A stretch of DNA of 64,000 nucleotides from Chitinophaga sp. LS1 (lineage in GTDB: Bacteria; Bacteroidota; Bacteroidia; Chitinophagales; Chitinophagaceae). Below, piece by piece: positions 20,016-28,455 of this stretch; within the stretch, counting starts at the first letter, position 1, and each line of letters begins with the position of its first letter. The position numbers and the translations under genes are program-made. Location: the NCBI RefSeq assembly GCF_034274695.1, contig NZ_CP128362.1:5086501-5150500 (forward strand). Direction: 5' to 3'. The notes beneath the pieces are model-generated. The model made no database searches and was not told where the DNA came from. It worked only from the letters and a program-made list of their open reading frames with translations.

Positions 20016-20196
20016 ATTTTATCAGGATGCTTCAACAGCGTCCGCAAAAATCAACAAGAAGGTGACACATGCTGTAATCTTTCTCCAGCAAAATGGCTCA
20101 AAGGGATTTATGCCAGTAAATGTCATAGAAATGGTGAAACCAGAGGAAGCACCTGCTAACAAAGCACACAACACATTTACAAATAAATTACAATAG
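20016..20196 (+). pseudogene. HNH-like toxin tail
   Basis: Encodes the last ~59 residues of the HNH-like toxin (FYQDASTASAK, KKVTHAVIFLQQNGSKGF, HNTFTNKLQ). The stop at 20194-20196 abuts the next ATG, as in the other copies. The catalytic His region is absent. Confidence 0.85.
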
Positions 20197-20781
20197 ATGG
20201 ATGCTTTAGCTATAAAAGAGTTTATTTCTATTTATCAGTATGCAGTATTTTCCCAGGTAAGGGCAATATATGATTCGCTTGTGCCGGATGAAAGCGATTT
20301 TGGTGAAATTTTAGTTAAGTATAAGATGGAGGAAATGGAAAGAAATGATACTAAAGGAATATTTGTCGAACTATTGGGAAATAGCAACTTAGTGGATGTA
20401 ATTCAGGTATTACCCCATTTTCGATTTATAATGCCATTGTATGTGGAGGAACGGTTTGTATTGTTTGGAAGTGATGATAGTTATAATTTTGATATTGGTG
20501 TTGATTTGGTTAACCGCAAAGTGATTTTGTTTGATGATATTGAGGGTGAGTATACCTATATAGCTGATAGTGAGATTGGATTCCTTAGTTATCTTAGGAT
20601 TTACTTGGAATATACGATAATACCTAATGAAATAACAAATGATTTTGGGGTCAATAAGATGTTCAAGGAGAAAGTTATTGCAGCAGTTGGAGGAAATGAA
20701 TATGCTGACTATTATAGATTCGTTTTTCCTACTCATCGTGAGCCAGAAAGTACTCATATAGAATTACCCTTTAAATTGTAG
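20197..20781 (+). CDS. Immunity protein, Imm family A, copy 3
   Basis: 194 residues, MDALAIKEFISIYQYAVFSQ to STHIELPFKL. The first ~20 residues are the same as in copy 1, while the middle (LVPDESDFGEILVKYKMEEM) matches copy 2, so the gene looks like a mosaic of the two. It follows a toxin tail only, with no catalytic toxin part. The role is inferred from its paralogues: blocking the HNH-like toxin. It is in frame from the ATG that abuts the toxin-tail stop. Confidence 0.72.
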   Translation: MDALAIKEFISIYQYAVFSQVRAIYDSLVPDESDFGEILVKYKMEEMERNDTKGIFVELLGNSNLVDVIQVLPHFRFIMPLYVEERFVLFGSDDSYNFDIGVDLVNRKVILFDDIEGEYTYIADSEIGFLSYLRIYLEYTIIPNEITNDFGVNKMFKEKVIAAVGGNEYADYYRFVFPTHREPESTHIELPFKL

Positions 20782-20831
20782 GCATCTTTAAGCCATACTC
20801 AGTTAAGTATATGCAGTTTCAGGAATATATG

Positions 20832-21342
20832 CATCAAAGGCGGATTTGCTGCGTACAAAATTATTGCAGGTATGTAAGGCGGGTGGTGATGTGGATCATC
20901 CGAATGGAGCGAGTACAGTACCTGGTGCAGCGCCTTCCGGCGGTTATGTATCCTTTAAAGAGGCGATCAAAGGGGGATTGGGTATTACTTCGCTGGATAT
21001 GCTTTGTAACCCGTGGTTAATGGATGCACCTTATCCATACAATGTAAAGTTACAGGCGACGAATGTCTCTGTTCAAAAGACAGATAGTAGTATCTGTGCA
21101 AGGCTGGCAGCACTGACGCAGGAATATAATAACGCAGCGGGCGGATTTTATCAGTTCCTTGTAAATAAGTTTGGTGCTGCGATGACGCTGACAGAGGCAG
21201 AACTTACGAGTTTGCAGAATAGCTGTAACAATTGTCGTTACTTACTGGCGGATGAGATACAGTTGCCCGTGTTTATGGACCCTGGAGCACAGGGTTATGT
21301 TAGCGGTTTTGGTTACCAGCAGGGAGTAGCGGCCATGCAATA
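20832..21342 (+). pseudogene. RHS N-terminal fragment
   Basis: Encodes LLRTKLLQVCKAGGD, PNGASTVPGAAPSGGYVSF, LGITSLDMLCNPWLMDAPYP and then the residues found at the left edge of the window. Bases 21080-21341 match bases 1-262 with only about one difference. It therefore shows what probably lies just left of the window. The fragment ends abruptly after GVAAMQ and joins a toxin tail in another frame. Confidence 0.88.
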
Positions 21343-21467
21343 CACAACGTATTATTATAGATATTCGTGGTCAATTTGTTAGTAAAATTCAACAGATGGC
21401 CTTTAAAAGCCAGGTTCTAACTCAAACCAGAACGCCAGGCGTTACAATCGAATTTAAAACTAATTAA
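21339..21467 (+). pseudogene. Toxin C-terminal tail (IDIRGQ type)
   Basis: A frame different from the RHS fragment reads RIIIDIRGQFVSKIQQMAF and ends GVTIEFKTN at 21467, three bases before the next ATG. An IDxRGQ motif near the C-terminus occurs in several CDI/RHS nuclease tips; that assignment is from memory and tentative. Only ~40 residues are left, so it is not functional. Confidence 0.5.
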
Positions 21468-21469
21468 AT

Positions 21470-21793
21470 ATGAATGCAGAATTTTTAAATATATATTCAT
21501 TAGATTGGGGCTTTCCGTATTTGGATTATTATAATATTAAAAACAGGAATGCGACAATAATTTTAAATTTTTCATTCTTACAAAATGATTTAGAAGATAT
21601 ATTTCGTTACACATTGAGCCAGGTTTTATGGGCCTTTAAGGATATACCTAAAGGTACGTTGGTTACTGTGCTGTTTGATGTTAGGGGGCAAAATGAAACT
21701 AAAGTTGATTTTAAAAAATTGGAGAAGAGATTAATAGAATCTTTATATCTATTGATAGGCAAAGTCAGGTTTTTTATCGTATTTAAATCTTAG
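21470..21793 (+). CDS. Small protein, probable immunity gene
   Basis: 107 residues, MNAEFLNIYSLDWGFPYLDY to FFIVFKS. It starts 2 bp after the stop of a toxin tail and is followed 3 bp later by another small gene, so the three form a toxin-tail/immunity unit. No signal peptide or membrane segment is visible. The sequence is rich in aromatic and Leu/Ile residues, with a predicted helix DLEDIFRYTLSQVLWAFKDI. The family is not recognised; the immunity role is inferred from position. Confidence 0.55.
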   Translation: MNAEFLNIYSLDWGFPYLDYYNIKNRNATIILNFSFLQNDLEDIFRYTLSQVLWAFKDIPKGTLVTVLFDVRGQNETKVDFKKLEKRLIESLYLLIGKVRFFIVFKS

Positions 21794-21796
21794 TAT

Positions 21797-22123
21797 ATGG
21801 CAATGTTCAATATTATAGCAAGCATTGATGATACGGCTGATTTTTATGAAATTTTAAGGTCTATTAGTGAAATGCCAAGACGTTTTGTAAACATTTTTCC
21901 TGTAGTATCCTCAAATTTGCAAAGTTTTGATGGGGTAGGGATAACTGTTAGTGGTAAGGAATTGGATAATTTATTTAAGATTAAGGAAGAATTGTTTCAA
22001 GTTTTGGTTTTTCTTTGGGAAAAGAAATTTATTGTTCGCGAGTTATATAATGGGAAGGTACTTACAAGTGAAACCTATAAAGTTGATTTAGATTATTTTT
22101 GGAATTTACCTCACCAATTATAG
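21797..22123 (+). CDS. Small protein of unknown function, second in the immunity pair
   Basis: 108 residues, MAMFNIIASIDDTADFYEIL to WNLPHQL. It is probably co-transcribed with the gene 3 bp upstream. There are two visible parts: an N-terminal alpha/beta-looking half with SISEMPRRFVNIFPV, and a C-terminal half KIKEELFQVLVFLWEKKFIV. No motif is recognised. It may be a second immunity protein or a partner of the first. Confidence 0.5.
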   Translation: MAMFNIIASIDDTADFYEILRSISEMPRRFVNIFPVVSSNLQSFDGVGITVSGKELDNLFKIKEELFQVLVFLWEKKFIVRELYNGKVLTSETYKVDLDYFWNLPHQL

Positions 22124-22203
22124 GTCAATTTTTTCTTTTTTAATAAACGCGAATTGGGTAGAAGTATACCTAAGTTGTTTTTTAAAATATACGGCCTAGT
22201 CAT

Positions 22204-22374
22204 CGGGTAGCTACTCCCATTGGTATAGGGAAATATCTGAAGGCTCGTGTCAAAGATGGCATATCACCTTTATGGCACCTGCCGGGACATCCTGATGTAT
22301 CTTTATTACACACCGCATCAGGTGCGCTTGTAAGGCATGCCGGCCAGGGTGCGGTAAAGGCGAGACATTTTTAA
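22204..22374 (+). pseudogene. Orphan toxin-like reading-frame fragment
   Basis: A 56-codon frame reads RVATPIGIGKYLKARVKDG, LWHLPGHPDVSLLHTASGAL and RHAGQGAVKARHF. The stop TAA at 22372 lies where homology to the 35020 region begins, so the true C-terminus may be missing. Codon use looks coding and GC-richer than the neighbours. It may be a toxin fragment; the family is not recognised. Confidence 0.4.
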
Positions 22375-22893
22375 TTGCAGTTTTGAATTTCCCCAATTCT
22401 GTTGTTCCGATGGTTAATATGAGATTAATAAAAGGAGATATAATTTATTTAATTAAGGGTGTACAATTTGAGAGTCCAAGACAGAATGAAGCTATGGGTG
22501 GTAGACAATTTAGTTGTTTACTTTCTGACAATGCTTGCAATCTTGCTTTTGGAGATGTATTGAATCTAGCTAATGACGAATGATGCGCAGATCACGAGGA
22601 CTTATTATGATGGAGCTGTTGAAAAAAGTATGAAAGCAAATAATATTATGGCGTTCAGAAACATTAAAGACTTAATTGAGTATATAACTTCTAAAAAAAT
22701 CATGAAGGATGCGATTATAATAACAGATTCAACGTTTGAATTGTCCGACTTTAAAGCCTATGCAAAGAGCTTATTTGAGTTTAAGGAGGCAAATGAATCT
22801 GGAATTGAATATTATATTCCCAATGAACAGGAAAGTTATTTTTCCAATGCAGGTTATACAAGATCCTTTAAACAAATATTTCCGAGTTCTTGA
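22372..22893 (+). pseudogene. Truncated copy of the 35020-35510 immunity pair
   Basis: 22372-22583 lacks the first ~22 codons of the gene at 34964 but keeps VVPMVNMRLIKGDIIYLIKG and its stop region. 22573-22893 includes an RHS scrap (DAQITRTYYDG), then the 5' half of the gene at 35357 (IITDSTFELSDFKAYAKSLF). After EQESYFS the sequence switches to unrelated codons and then to IS5. In this copy the second gene has an in-frame N-terminal extension (MAFRNIKDLIEYITSKKI) that is broken at 35300-35340. Confidence 0.8.
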
Positions 22894-22895
22894 TA

Positions 22896-23762
22896 CTAAG
22901 AACATGTTTAAAATTCCAAACGACTCATTTTAGAAGTATATTAATGAAAGCTACCTGGATGAATGCAACAGATGATTCAGGTAGCCTTTCATGATCCTTA
23001 TCTAACCTTCTGAAAAAATTCAGCCACGCGAATGATCGTTCAACCTGCCACCTACCGGTTTGTGGAACAAAACCTTTTACTGTCGGCGGTTTCTGAGTTA
23101 TTTCTATATTCCATTTATAGTACTTTTCAACAGTGTCACTAAATTCACCCCTGTAGGCCATGTCAGTACGAATAAGCTTCATTCTTGAACTATTTTTTTC
23201 TATTCTCCACAATAAGTCAAATCCACCTACTGAGTCATGAATATCTGCTGCACTGACACTGATCGCTATTGGTAAGCCCAGACTATCCACCGCCAGGTGC
23301 CTTTTTCGTCCATTAATATGCTTTCCGCCATCAATGCCTGTTTCAATATTTATAAATGGACTTTTTTATACTCTGGCTATCAATCGCTGCTGCAGAAGGT
23401 GCATAATTTCGGCCCTGCATCATTCGTTCTTTTCTTACAACCTTACTCATAACCTTTTCAAAGAATCCATTTTTCTTCCACTTGTTAAAATAATAGTAAA
23501 CAATCTGCCAGTAAGGGAATTCGCTGCTTAAATTGCGCCATTGACAACCCGTTCTGCAGATCCATAGAATAGCATTAAATATCTTTCGAAGACAATATTT
23601 ACGCTTTCTTTTGTCTGTTAATAATTTTTCTATACTTTGCCATTGCGAATCGGTCAATAATGTGTACTTCGGTCTCATAGTTTGTTTCTGGTAAATCCAA
23701 ACTAATTGATCGATTCGTTTTCAACTAATTTCCCGCCGATTTATTTTTAAACATGTTCTTAG
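22896..23762 (-). mobile_element. IS5-family insertion sequence (867 bp)
   Basis: Perfect 18-bp terminal inverted repeats: CTAAGAACATGTTTAAAA at 22896-22913 and its complement at 23745-23762. The transposase frames fill the interior on the minus strand. CTAAG/CTTAG at the edges may include the duplicated target, so the exact border is uncertain by a few bases. The element sits between two immunity-gene fragments from different families. Confidence 0.85.
22925..23678 (-). pseudogene. IS5-family transposase in two frames
   Basis: The first frame (23343-23678) begins MRPKYTLLTDSQWQSIEKLL and carries the DUF4096-type N-terminus and APSAAAIDSQSIK (first catalytic Asp). It stops at 23343. The second frame (22925 to about 23335) continues FINIETGIDGGKHINGRKRH, LAVDSLGLPIA, RTDMAYRGEF and GRWQVERSFAWLNFFRRL with the catalytic Glu. 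Joining them needs a +1 (or -2) shift near an AAAAAAG tract at about 23355. This could be programmed frameshifting, which some IS5-group elements use, or a disabling indel. Confidence 0.75.
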
Positions 23763-23935
23763 AATATACGATAATTTCAAAAGAAATTAATAGTGACTAT
23801 TCAGTAAGTTTAATGTTTAGAAACAAAGTTATAGAAGCAGTTGGTGGTAAGAATTATGCTTCTTATTATCGGTTTATTTTTACAGGACCTCCCGGTACCG
23901 AGAGCACTCTTATAGAACTACCCTTTAAATTGTAA
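23763..23935 (+). pseudogene. 3' end of an Imm-A gene
   Basis: Directly after the IS5 end the frame reads EYTIISKEINSDYSVSLMF, then AVGGKNYASYYRFIF and ESTLIELPFKL, matching the last ~60 residues of Imm family A. It is more diverged than the three full copies. The 5' part is not on the other side of IS5, so a deletion accompanied or followed the insertion. Confidence 0.8.
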
Positions 23936-24098
23936 GTTTCTTAAGCCAAACTCAGTTAAGATATAAAATTTCAGGAATATAGTATTGCTCGAATTACTGG
24001 ACTATTTTATAAACCAGCAAGAGATAAAAACAGCCTTTTATAAAGCTGAGTATAAATTTTTGTAGGGTTGCTAATATAACTACATATATGGAGCTGTT

Positions 24099-24372
24099 TT
24101 GGCACAGCCGTGTGAGGGTTGTTTAAACAGCACAGCTTATGTTGCAAAGGCGCATTCGCTGCGTACAAAATTATTGCAGGTATGTAAGGCGGGTGGTGAT
24201 TTGGATCATCCGAATGGAGCGAGTACAGTACCTGGTGCAGCGCCTTCCGGAGGTTATGTATCCTTTAAAGAGGCCATTATAGGCTGTAACAATTGCCGTT
24301 ACTTACTGGCGGATGAGATACAGTTGCCCGTGTTTATGGATTCTGGAGCACAGGGGTATGTTAGCGGCTTTG
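24099..24372 (+). pseudogene. RHS N-terminal fragment with an internal deletion
   Basis: Reads AQPCEGCLNSTAYVAKAHS, LRTKLLQVCKAGGD and PGAAPSGGYVSFKEAI. It then jumps to CNNCRYLLADEIQLPVFM, losing ~90 codons present at 20832-21342, and ends at GYVSGF. The part left of the first shared block extends the N-terminal RHS sequence beyond other copies in the window. Confidence 0.82.
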
Positions 24373-24752
24373 TAATCCAATTTCGTATATTGATCCTAAA
24401 GGTGATACAGCTGGTTTAGGAGGCTCGAGTACGAGAGATGAGCCAACAGCGGTTGGAAGGCAGGACCCTTTAGGAAGGGCACAGATAATTTGGTCTACCT
24501 TCCTATTCCTCCTGATGGGTTACAACTTTTTTCTAATGATTATAGTTATTTATTTAGTTATTATATTACCAATCCTGCGACCGGGCTATGTATCACACGG
24601 CAAAACAATTAAGACCTGTTCCTGTACCTTCAGGTACTCGTACACACGATCCATCAAGGGACTTGCCGAAAAAGCCATTTTCTGTTCCTGAAGTATTGCC
24701 TCAAATTTTGCCAGAATTTCCGGAATTTTTTCCTGAAGGTATACCACTTTAA
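24373..24752 (+). pseudogene. Frameshifted toxin-tail debris
   Basis: One frame reads YLPIPPDGLQLFSNDYSY and YYITNPATGLCITRQNN to a stop at about 24611. An overlapping frame then reads RPVPVPSGTRTHDPSRDLP, then a proline-rich tail ending FFPEGIPL at 24752. At least one frameshift is needed. It is probably the end of the toxin paired with the gene at 24775, with about 22 bp between them. Confidence 0.5.
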
Positions 24753-24774
24753 ATTTTTACGTAAACTATTAATC

Positions 24775-25686
24775 ATGAACTTTGTAAGTTTTATAAATGA
24801 ATTTATCAATCCAGCTATTCCGAAGTATCATGAACTTCTGATTGAGGATTTTAAAAAGTCATTGCCATATACCGGAATAGTTAATAGATTATTTTATAAA
24901 GGTAATTCCCTTGAAGAATTTCTAGATTGGCACAAAAATATGCGACCATTAGGTTTTGATTATATAAAAATAAATAGTAAGGGAAGCTCAATAGGTAGAT
25001 TTTGCAGAATCGAAGAATTAGATAATATTCAGCATGTATTCAGATATATTAAAGAAGAAGACATTAATAGATTTAATTTCTTTTTAGAAGATGAATATTC
25101 TTCATTTGAAGATGCTAAGGCTTCTTTTCCTCGTCCTTATTACTATATAAGAGGTAATTTCGTTGAAATACTTGATGGTATTTTATTTTCTTCCTTATCT
25201 GGTTTTACCAGGGATAAACGTCAGTCTTCCTTATTTGAAAAGGTTCTTTTTGAGAATGTTTCACTAATTTTTGATACCAATAGAAACGATATGTATTATA
25301 AGGGAATTGAAAGCTATATTTTCCCCGACTTAATTTTTAAAATCAACGGAAAGAAAATTAAAATTAATCTACAAACGGACCTTAAATCCTTAATTTTTCT
25401 TAGTAATAAATCATTTATGTTTTTTTATGACCAGATTGCTATTATTAGTAAGGCACTGAATGGTGTTGTTATTGGTGATTTCAATAGAGATGAACCAATA
25501 ATATTTAATGATCCTAACACACGAACTTTCATAGTTACAAATTATCATGAAACTGTCCATCGAAGCCATAAATATATAATGTTGGTATTGGAACTATTTT
25601 TACATTACTATCAAATTTTTGAAGCTTGGGCTTTTGTTTTTTTAAATGAAAATTATAAGAAGATAATTAACCATCCGGAATTTTAA
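24775..25686 (+). CDS. Large probable immunity protein
   Basis: 303 residues, MNFVSFINEFINPAIPKYHE to KKIINHPEF. No signal peptide or membrane segment. It is rich in Phe, Tyr and Lys, with a C-terminal helical region (LVLELFLHYYQIFEAWAFVF). It follows toxin-tail debris by 22 bp. A second copy of its last 68 codons (19233-19442) is fused to a Tox-REase-5-like remnant, which suggests it protects against a toxin of that kind. The family is not recognised with certainty. The frame is intact and AT-rich like the other immunity genes here. Confidence 0.6.
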   Translation: MNFVSFINEFINPAIPKYHELLIEDFKKSLPYTGIVNRLFYKGNSLEEFLDWHKNMRPLGFDYIKINSKGSSIGRFCRIEELDNIQHVFRYIKEEDINRFNFFLEDEYSSFEDAKASFPRPYYYIRGNFVEILDGILFSSLSGFTRDKRQSSLFEKVLFENVSLIFDTNRNDMYYKGIESYIFPDLIFKINGKKIKINLQTDLKSLIFLSNKSFMFFYDQIAIISKALNGVVIGDFNRDEPIIFNDPNTRTFIVTNYHETVHRSHKYIMLVLELFLHYYQIFEAWAFVFLNENYKKIINHPEF

Positions 25687-25714
25687 TGGACAAGATGAAT
25701 AACATCTTTATAGA

Positions 25715-25864
25715 GCTATGTTTGCCGTAAACGATAAACATTCCTGAAATACAGGTTGCAGACCCGCATTCTACAATAAAAGAGCAACTTTTTAGTAACA
25801 TATTATACCCTTTGCAAACTCTATTTCCATACAAGGCATATCTATATTCTAAAGAATTCATCAT
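25715..25864 (-). pseudogene. RHS YD-repeat scrap, minus strand
   Basis: The minus strand reads NSLEYRYALYGNRVCKGYN, a degenerate copy of SSLEYRYDAGGNRVYKGYT in the RHS core. Then, after a gap, comes a stretch like the following VRDAAGNVLAVYG. It indicates that an inverted RHS gene once lay here. Confidence 0.6.
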
Positions 25865-25888
25865 TCTAATAATAAAAACATCCCCGTA

Positions 25889-26421
25889 TCATAATTTTGC
25901 AAATGGTAGCTCATTCAACATATCATATACTTTATAAGATGTTGTATATTTTGTTAAATACTTAAAATTCCAACTTACGGAAGATATTTTAGTCCCAATA
26001 TCATCATCTAGCCCCTCAAATAAAAAATCAAAATTATCAGGCCATTTGATTGATCTTAATAATTCAACATGCAACGCAGGATCAAACAAAGTGAAATTCG
26101 GCCATTCCGGGAATCTATTACTTTCTGCACTGCTATCCAAAATACGACAAGAAGCCAAATCACATTTTGAAAAATCACAATTAACAATATCACCTATTCT
26201 CTTCTCGTCATCCCGAACAAAATAGGATGGCCAATTTCCAAAATCATTGCCTGATAACTGCCCCTCAAAAGAACAGCTATCAAAGAAACAGTCAGCCCAG
26301 CAATAATTTGTGAATCTTTTTTTGAATATTAATTTTGAATTAATAAAGGAAAGATTGCGCGTGACTAAGAATTTGGAGGTTACATTAATAGTAATATTAC
26401 AATTTTTAAAAATAGTTTCTC
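25889..26421 (-). pseudogene. Pentapeptide-like probable immunity gene, 3' part
   Basis: The frame reads, from the IS edge, ETIFKNCNITINV, SFINSKLIFKKRF, WADCFFDSCSFEGQL, NCDFSKCDLASCRILDSS and ends LNELPFAKL. Repeated short N/D-C-x-F and C-D-L units resemble a pentapeptide-repeat right-handed helix. The gene is interrupted at 26419-26421 by the nested IS block. Its first 23 codons lie at 31804-31873. Joined with one copy of the 3-bp duplication (70 + 530 = 600 nt) it forms an exact 199-residue frame. It probably was the last gene of a minus-strand toxin/immunity operon. Confidence 0.75.
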
Positions 26422-26439
26422 TTAGATACTCCCCATTTA

Positions 26440-26821
26440 TTAGACAGCAATAGGTGGGTTATTAATTAAAGAATCAAATCTATTACTACTATTATAAACT
26501 TTCTCTTTTTTTGTTACTTTTTTTCTCTTTGTGAATTGCTGTGAATATGTGGATAACTTATCAGCAGCGCCATAAACATCAGCAGGAGTAACATATCCAA
26601 GGCTTTGATGTTTTCGTTCCCAATTATAGAATTCCACATACCTGTGAATTCCTTTGTATAATTCCAGCGTGCTGTCGTAAGCATTGAGATAGATGTTCTC
26701 GTATTTGATGCTACGCCAAAACCTTTCAATACAAATATTATCTGTAGCTCTTCCAACACCGTCCATGCTGAATTTGATCTCAGCATTTAATACCGCTGAG
26801 GTGAATTCCTCACTGGTAAAC
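26440..26821 (-). pseudogene. IS-A orfB transposase, C-terminal part
   Basis: Carries the end of the IS3 integrase domain: SEEFTSAVLNAEIKFSMDG, DNICIERFWRSIKYENIYLN (third catalytic residue, Glu) and HQSLGYVTPADVYG. The N-terminal part is on the other side of the inner IS at 30876-31450. IS-A therefore lacks an intact transposase. Confidence 0.88.
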
Positions 26822-26882
26822 TATAATACTCCCCAAAAATCGGACAGTAAGTTTAAGTGGAAAAACATCTTAAATTTACGAT

Positions 26883-27215
26883 ATGAACAAGGGAAGAAGA
26901 AAGTTCAATGCAGCATTTAAAGCGAAGGTAGCAGTAGAAGCCTTAAAAGAACAACTCACACTTGCAGAGCTGGCTGAGAAGTATGATTTACATCCCACTC
27001 AGATAACGGAGTGGAAGAAACAGCTGTTATCAGGCTCTGAACAGGTATTTGATCAGGGTAAGAAAGCTGATTCTGAAGCAACAGATCACCAGGAAGAAAA
27101 GGATGAACTATATAAGCAAATCGGTCAACTCAAGGTAGAGAATGACTGGTTGAAAAAAAAATCTGAACAGGTCTATGGGAAGAACTGGAAGGATGGCTAT
27201 AGTAAGCAAGGATGA
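26883..27215 (+). CDS. IS-B orfA, helix-turn-helix protein
   Basis: 110 residues, the same translation as IS-A orfA. It starts 61 bp inside the left end of IS-B. It contains the HTH (TLAELAEKYDLHPTQITEWK) and a coiled-coil tail. It is intact, but its orfB partner is interrupted by the IS21-like element and by a 16-bp insertion, so IS-B cannot make its own transposase. Confidence 0.88.
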   Translation: MNKGRRKFNAAFKAKVAVEALKEQLTLAELAEKYDLHPTQITEWKKQLLSGSEQVFDQGKKADSEATDHQEEKDELYKQIGQLKVENDWLKKKSEQVYGKNWKDGYSKQG

Positions 27216-27500
27216 TACGGAGCTTAGCATTGTACGTCAATGTCAATTGCTTGAAGTATCCCGTAGCAGTCATTATCATGAGCCTAAAGGAGAGAGCAAA
27301 CAAAATCTGGAGCTGATGGCTCAGATTGATCGTCTCCACCTTGAACATCCTTATTTCGGGGCTGTTCGGATGGCCAAACATTTGAGTACAGATGATCTGG
27401 TTGTCAATGTGAAGCGGATTAGGCGCCTGATGCGAAAAATGGATATTTCGGCCATATATCCGGTTCCCAATACGAGCGAGGCATATAAATACCACCAAAA
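27175..27500 (+). pseudogene. IS-B orfB transposase, N-terminal part
   Basis: Encodes the HTH_21-type N-terminal region of the IS3 transposase up to NTSEAYKYHQ, where the IS21-like element enters. The rest lies at 30214-30857. In the outer IS copy the same codons continue without interruption, which fixes the insertion point. Confidence 0.88.
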
Positions 27501-27636
27501 TGTAATCGGCAGATAACAATGCAGAGTTTTCGGCAGATATAAATACAGAGTTTTCGGCAACAATGGTACATTATTTTCGGCAGCAATGATACCTAAAAAA
27601 CGGCAGCAATACTGCAGAGTGAGGTAAATGTATTAT

Positions 27637-28395
27637 TTATTTGTTTGTAAGCTCAAAAATTGTTTTCCTATTTTCCAGTCTGAAGCTTTTTCCTGTTAGA
27701 TTTATTACTTCACACTGGAATAATAATCTGTCCAGTAAGGCGGTTGCCAGTACCTCATCATTGAGCATAGTAGCCCATTCTGCGGGGTTCTTATTGGTAG
27801 TGATGATAAAGGCTGTTTTTTCATAGGTACTGTTGAAAAAATTAAAAAATGAGACAGCATGATTTTTTTCAATAGGAAACGACATCAGGTCATCTATAAC
27901 GATTAAATGGGCTTTGGATAATCTCTTATATTCAATCTTAGCGGAAGCAGAAAAATCTTTCATTTTGAACATGTTGATAAGTCCCTCCATATCCCTGAAG
28001 TAGGCTTTGTATCCCTTTTGCACCGCATCTGCACAAAGACCTGCGGCCAGCATGGATTTACCCGTTCCAGAGGGCCCCGTAAGAAGAATATTATAAACCT
28101 GATCAAGCCAGTTAAGCTCTCTAAGCTGATTTAAGCGAGCCTTAGACAATCCGCTATCATTCTTGCACTGGAACAGGTTTAAGTCGCTGGATCGGGGTAA
28201 TTGTGCTGTTTTAAGACGTTTTTGAGTATCATTATAATCGCGGTGTACCGCTTCGGTTTTTAACAGGTTAACGGTGTATTCCAGATAACCAATACCAGCT
28301 GCTTCCGCAGCTGATACCAGTTGATCGATTTGGTTATAAATCCCGCCCAACCTAAACTGGTGGCAATACTGTTTAATTGTTTGTTTCTTTTCCAT
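27637..28395 (-). CDS. istB: IS21-family helper ATPase IstB
   Basis: 252 residues. Walker A is ILLTGPSGTGKSMLA; Walker B is AHLIVIDDLMSFP; a sensor-like FIITTNKNPAEW follows. This DnaA/DnaC-like AAA+ ATPase works with IstA in target choice and strand transfer. It lies downstream of istA on the same strand, 60 bp apart, the usual IS21 order. It is intact and close to the usual ~250-residue length. Confidence 0.93.
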   Translation of the reverse strand: MEKKQTIKQYCHQFRLGGIYNQIDQLVSAAEAAGIGYLEYTVNLLKTEAVHRDYNDTQKRLKTAQLPRSSDLNLFQCKNDSGLSKARLNQLRELNWLDQVYNILLTGPSGTGKSMLAAGLCADAVQKGYKAYFRDMEGLINMFKMKDFSASAKIEYKRLSKAHLIVIDDLMSFPIEKNHAVSFFNFFNSTYEKTAFIITTNKNPAEWATMLNDEVLATALLDRLLFQCEVINLTGKSFRLENRKTIFELTNK

Positions 28396-28455
28396 GATTG
28401 ATTTTTATTTTGTGTATACATAAAATATGCTTGCGTAAGTCGTCCGGACAGAGAT

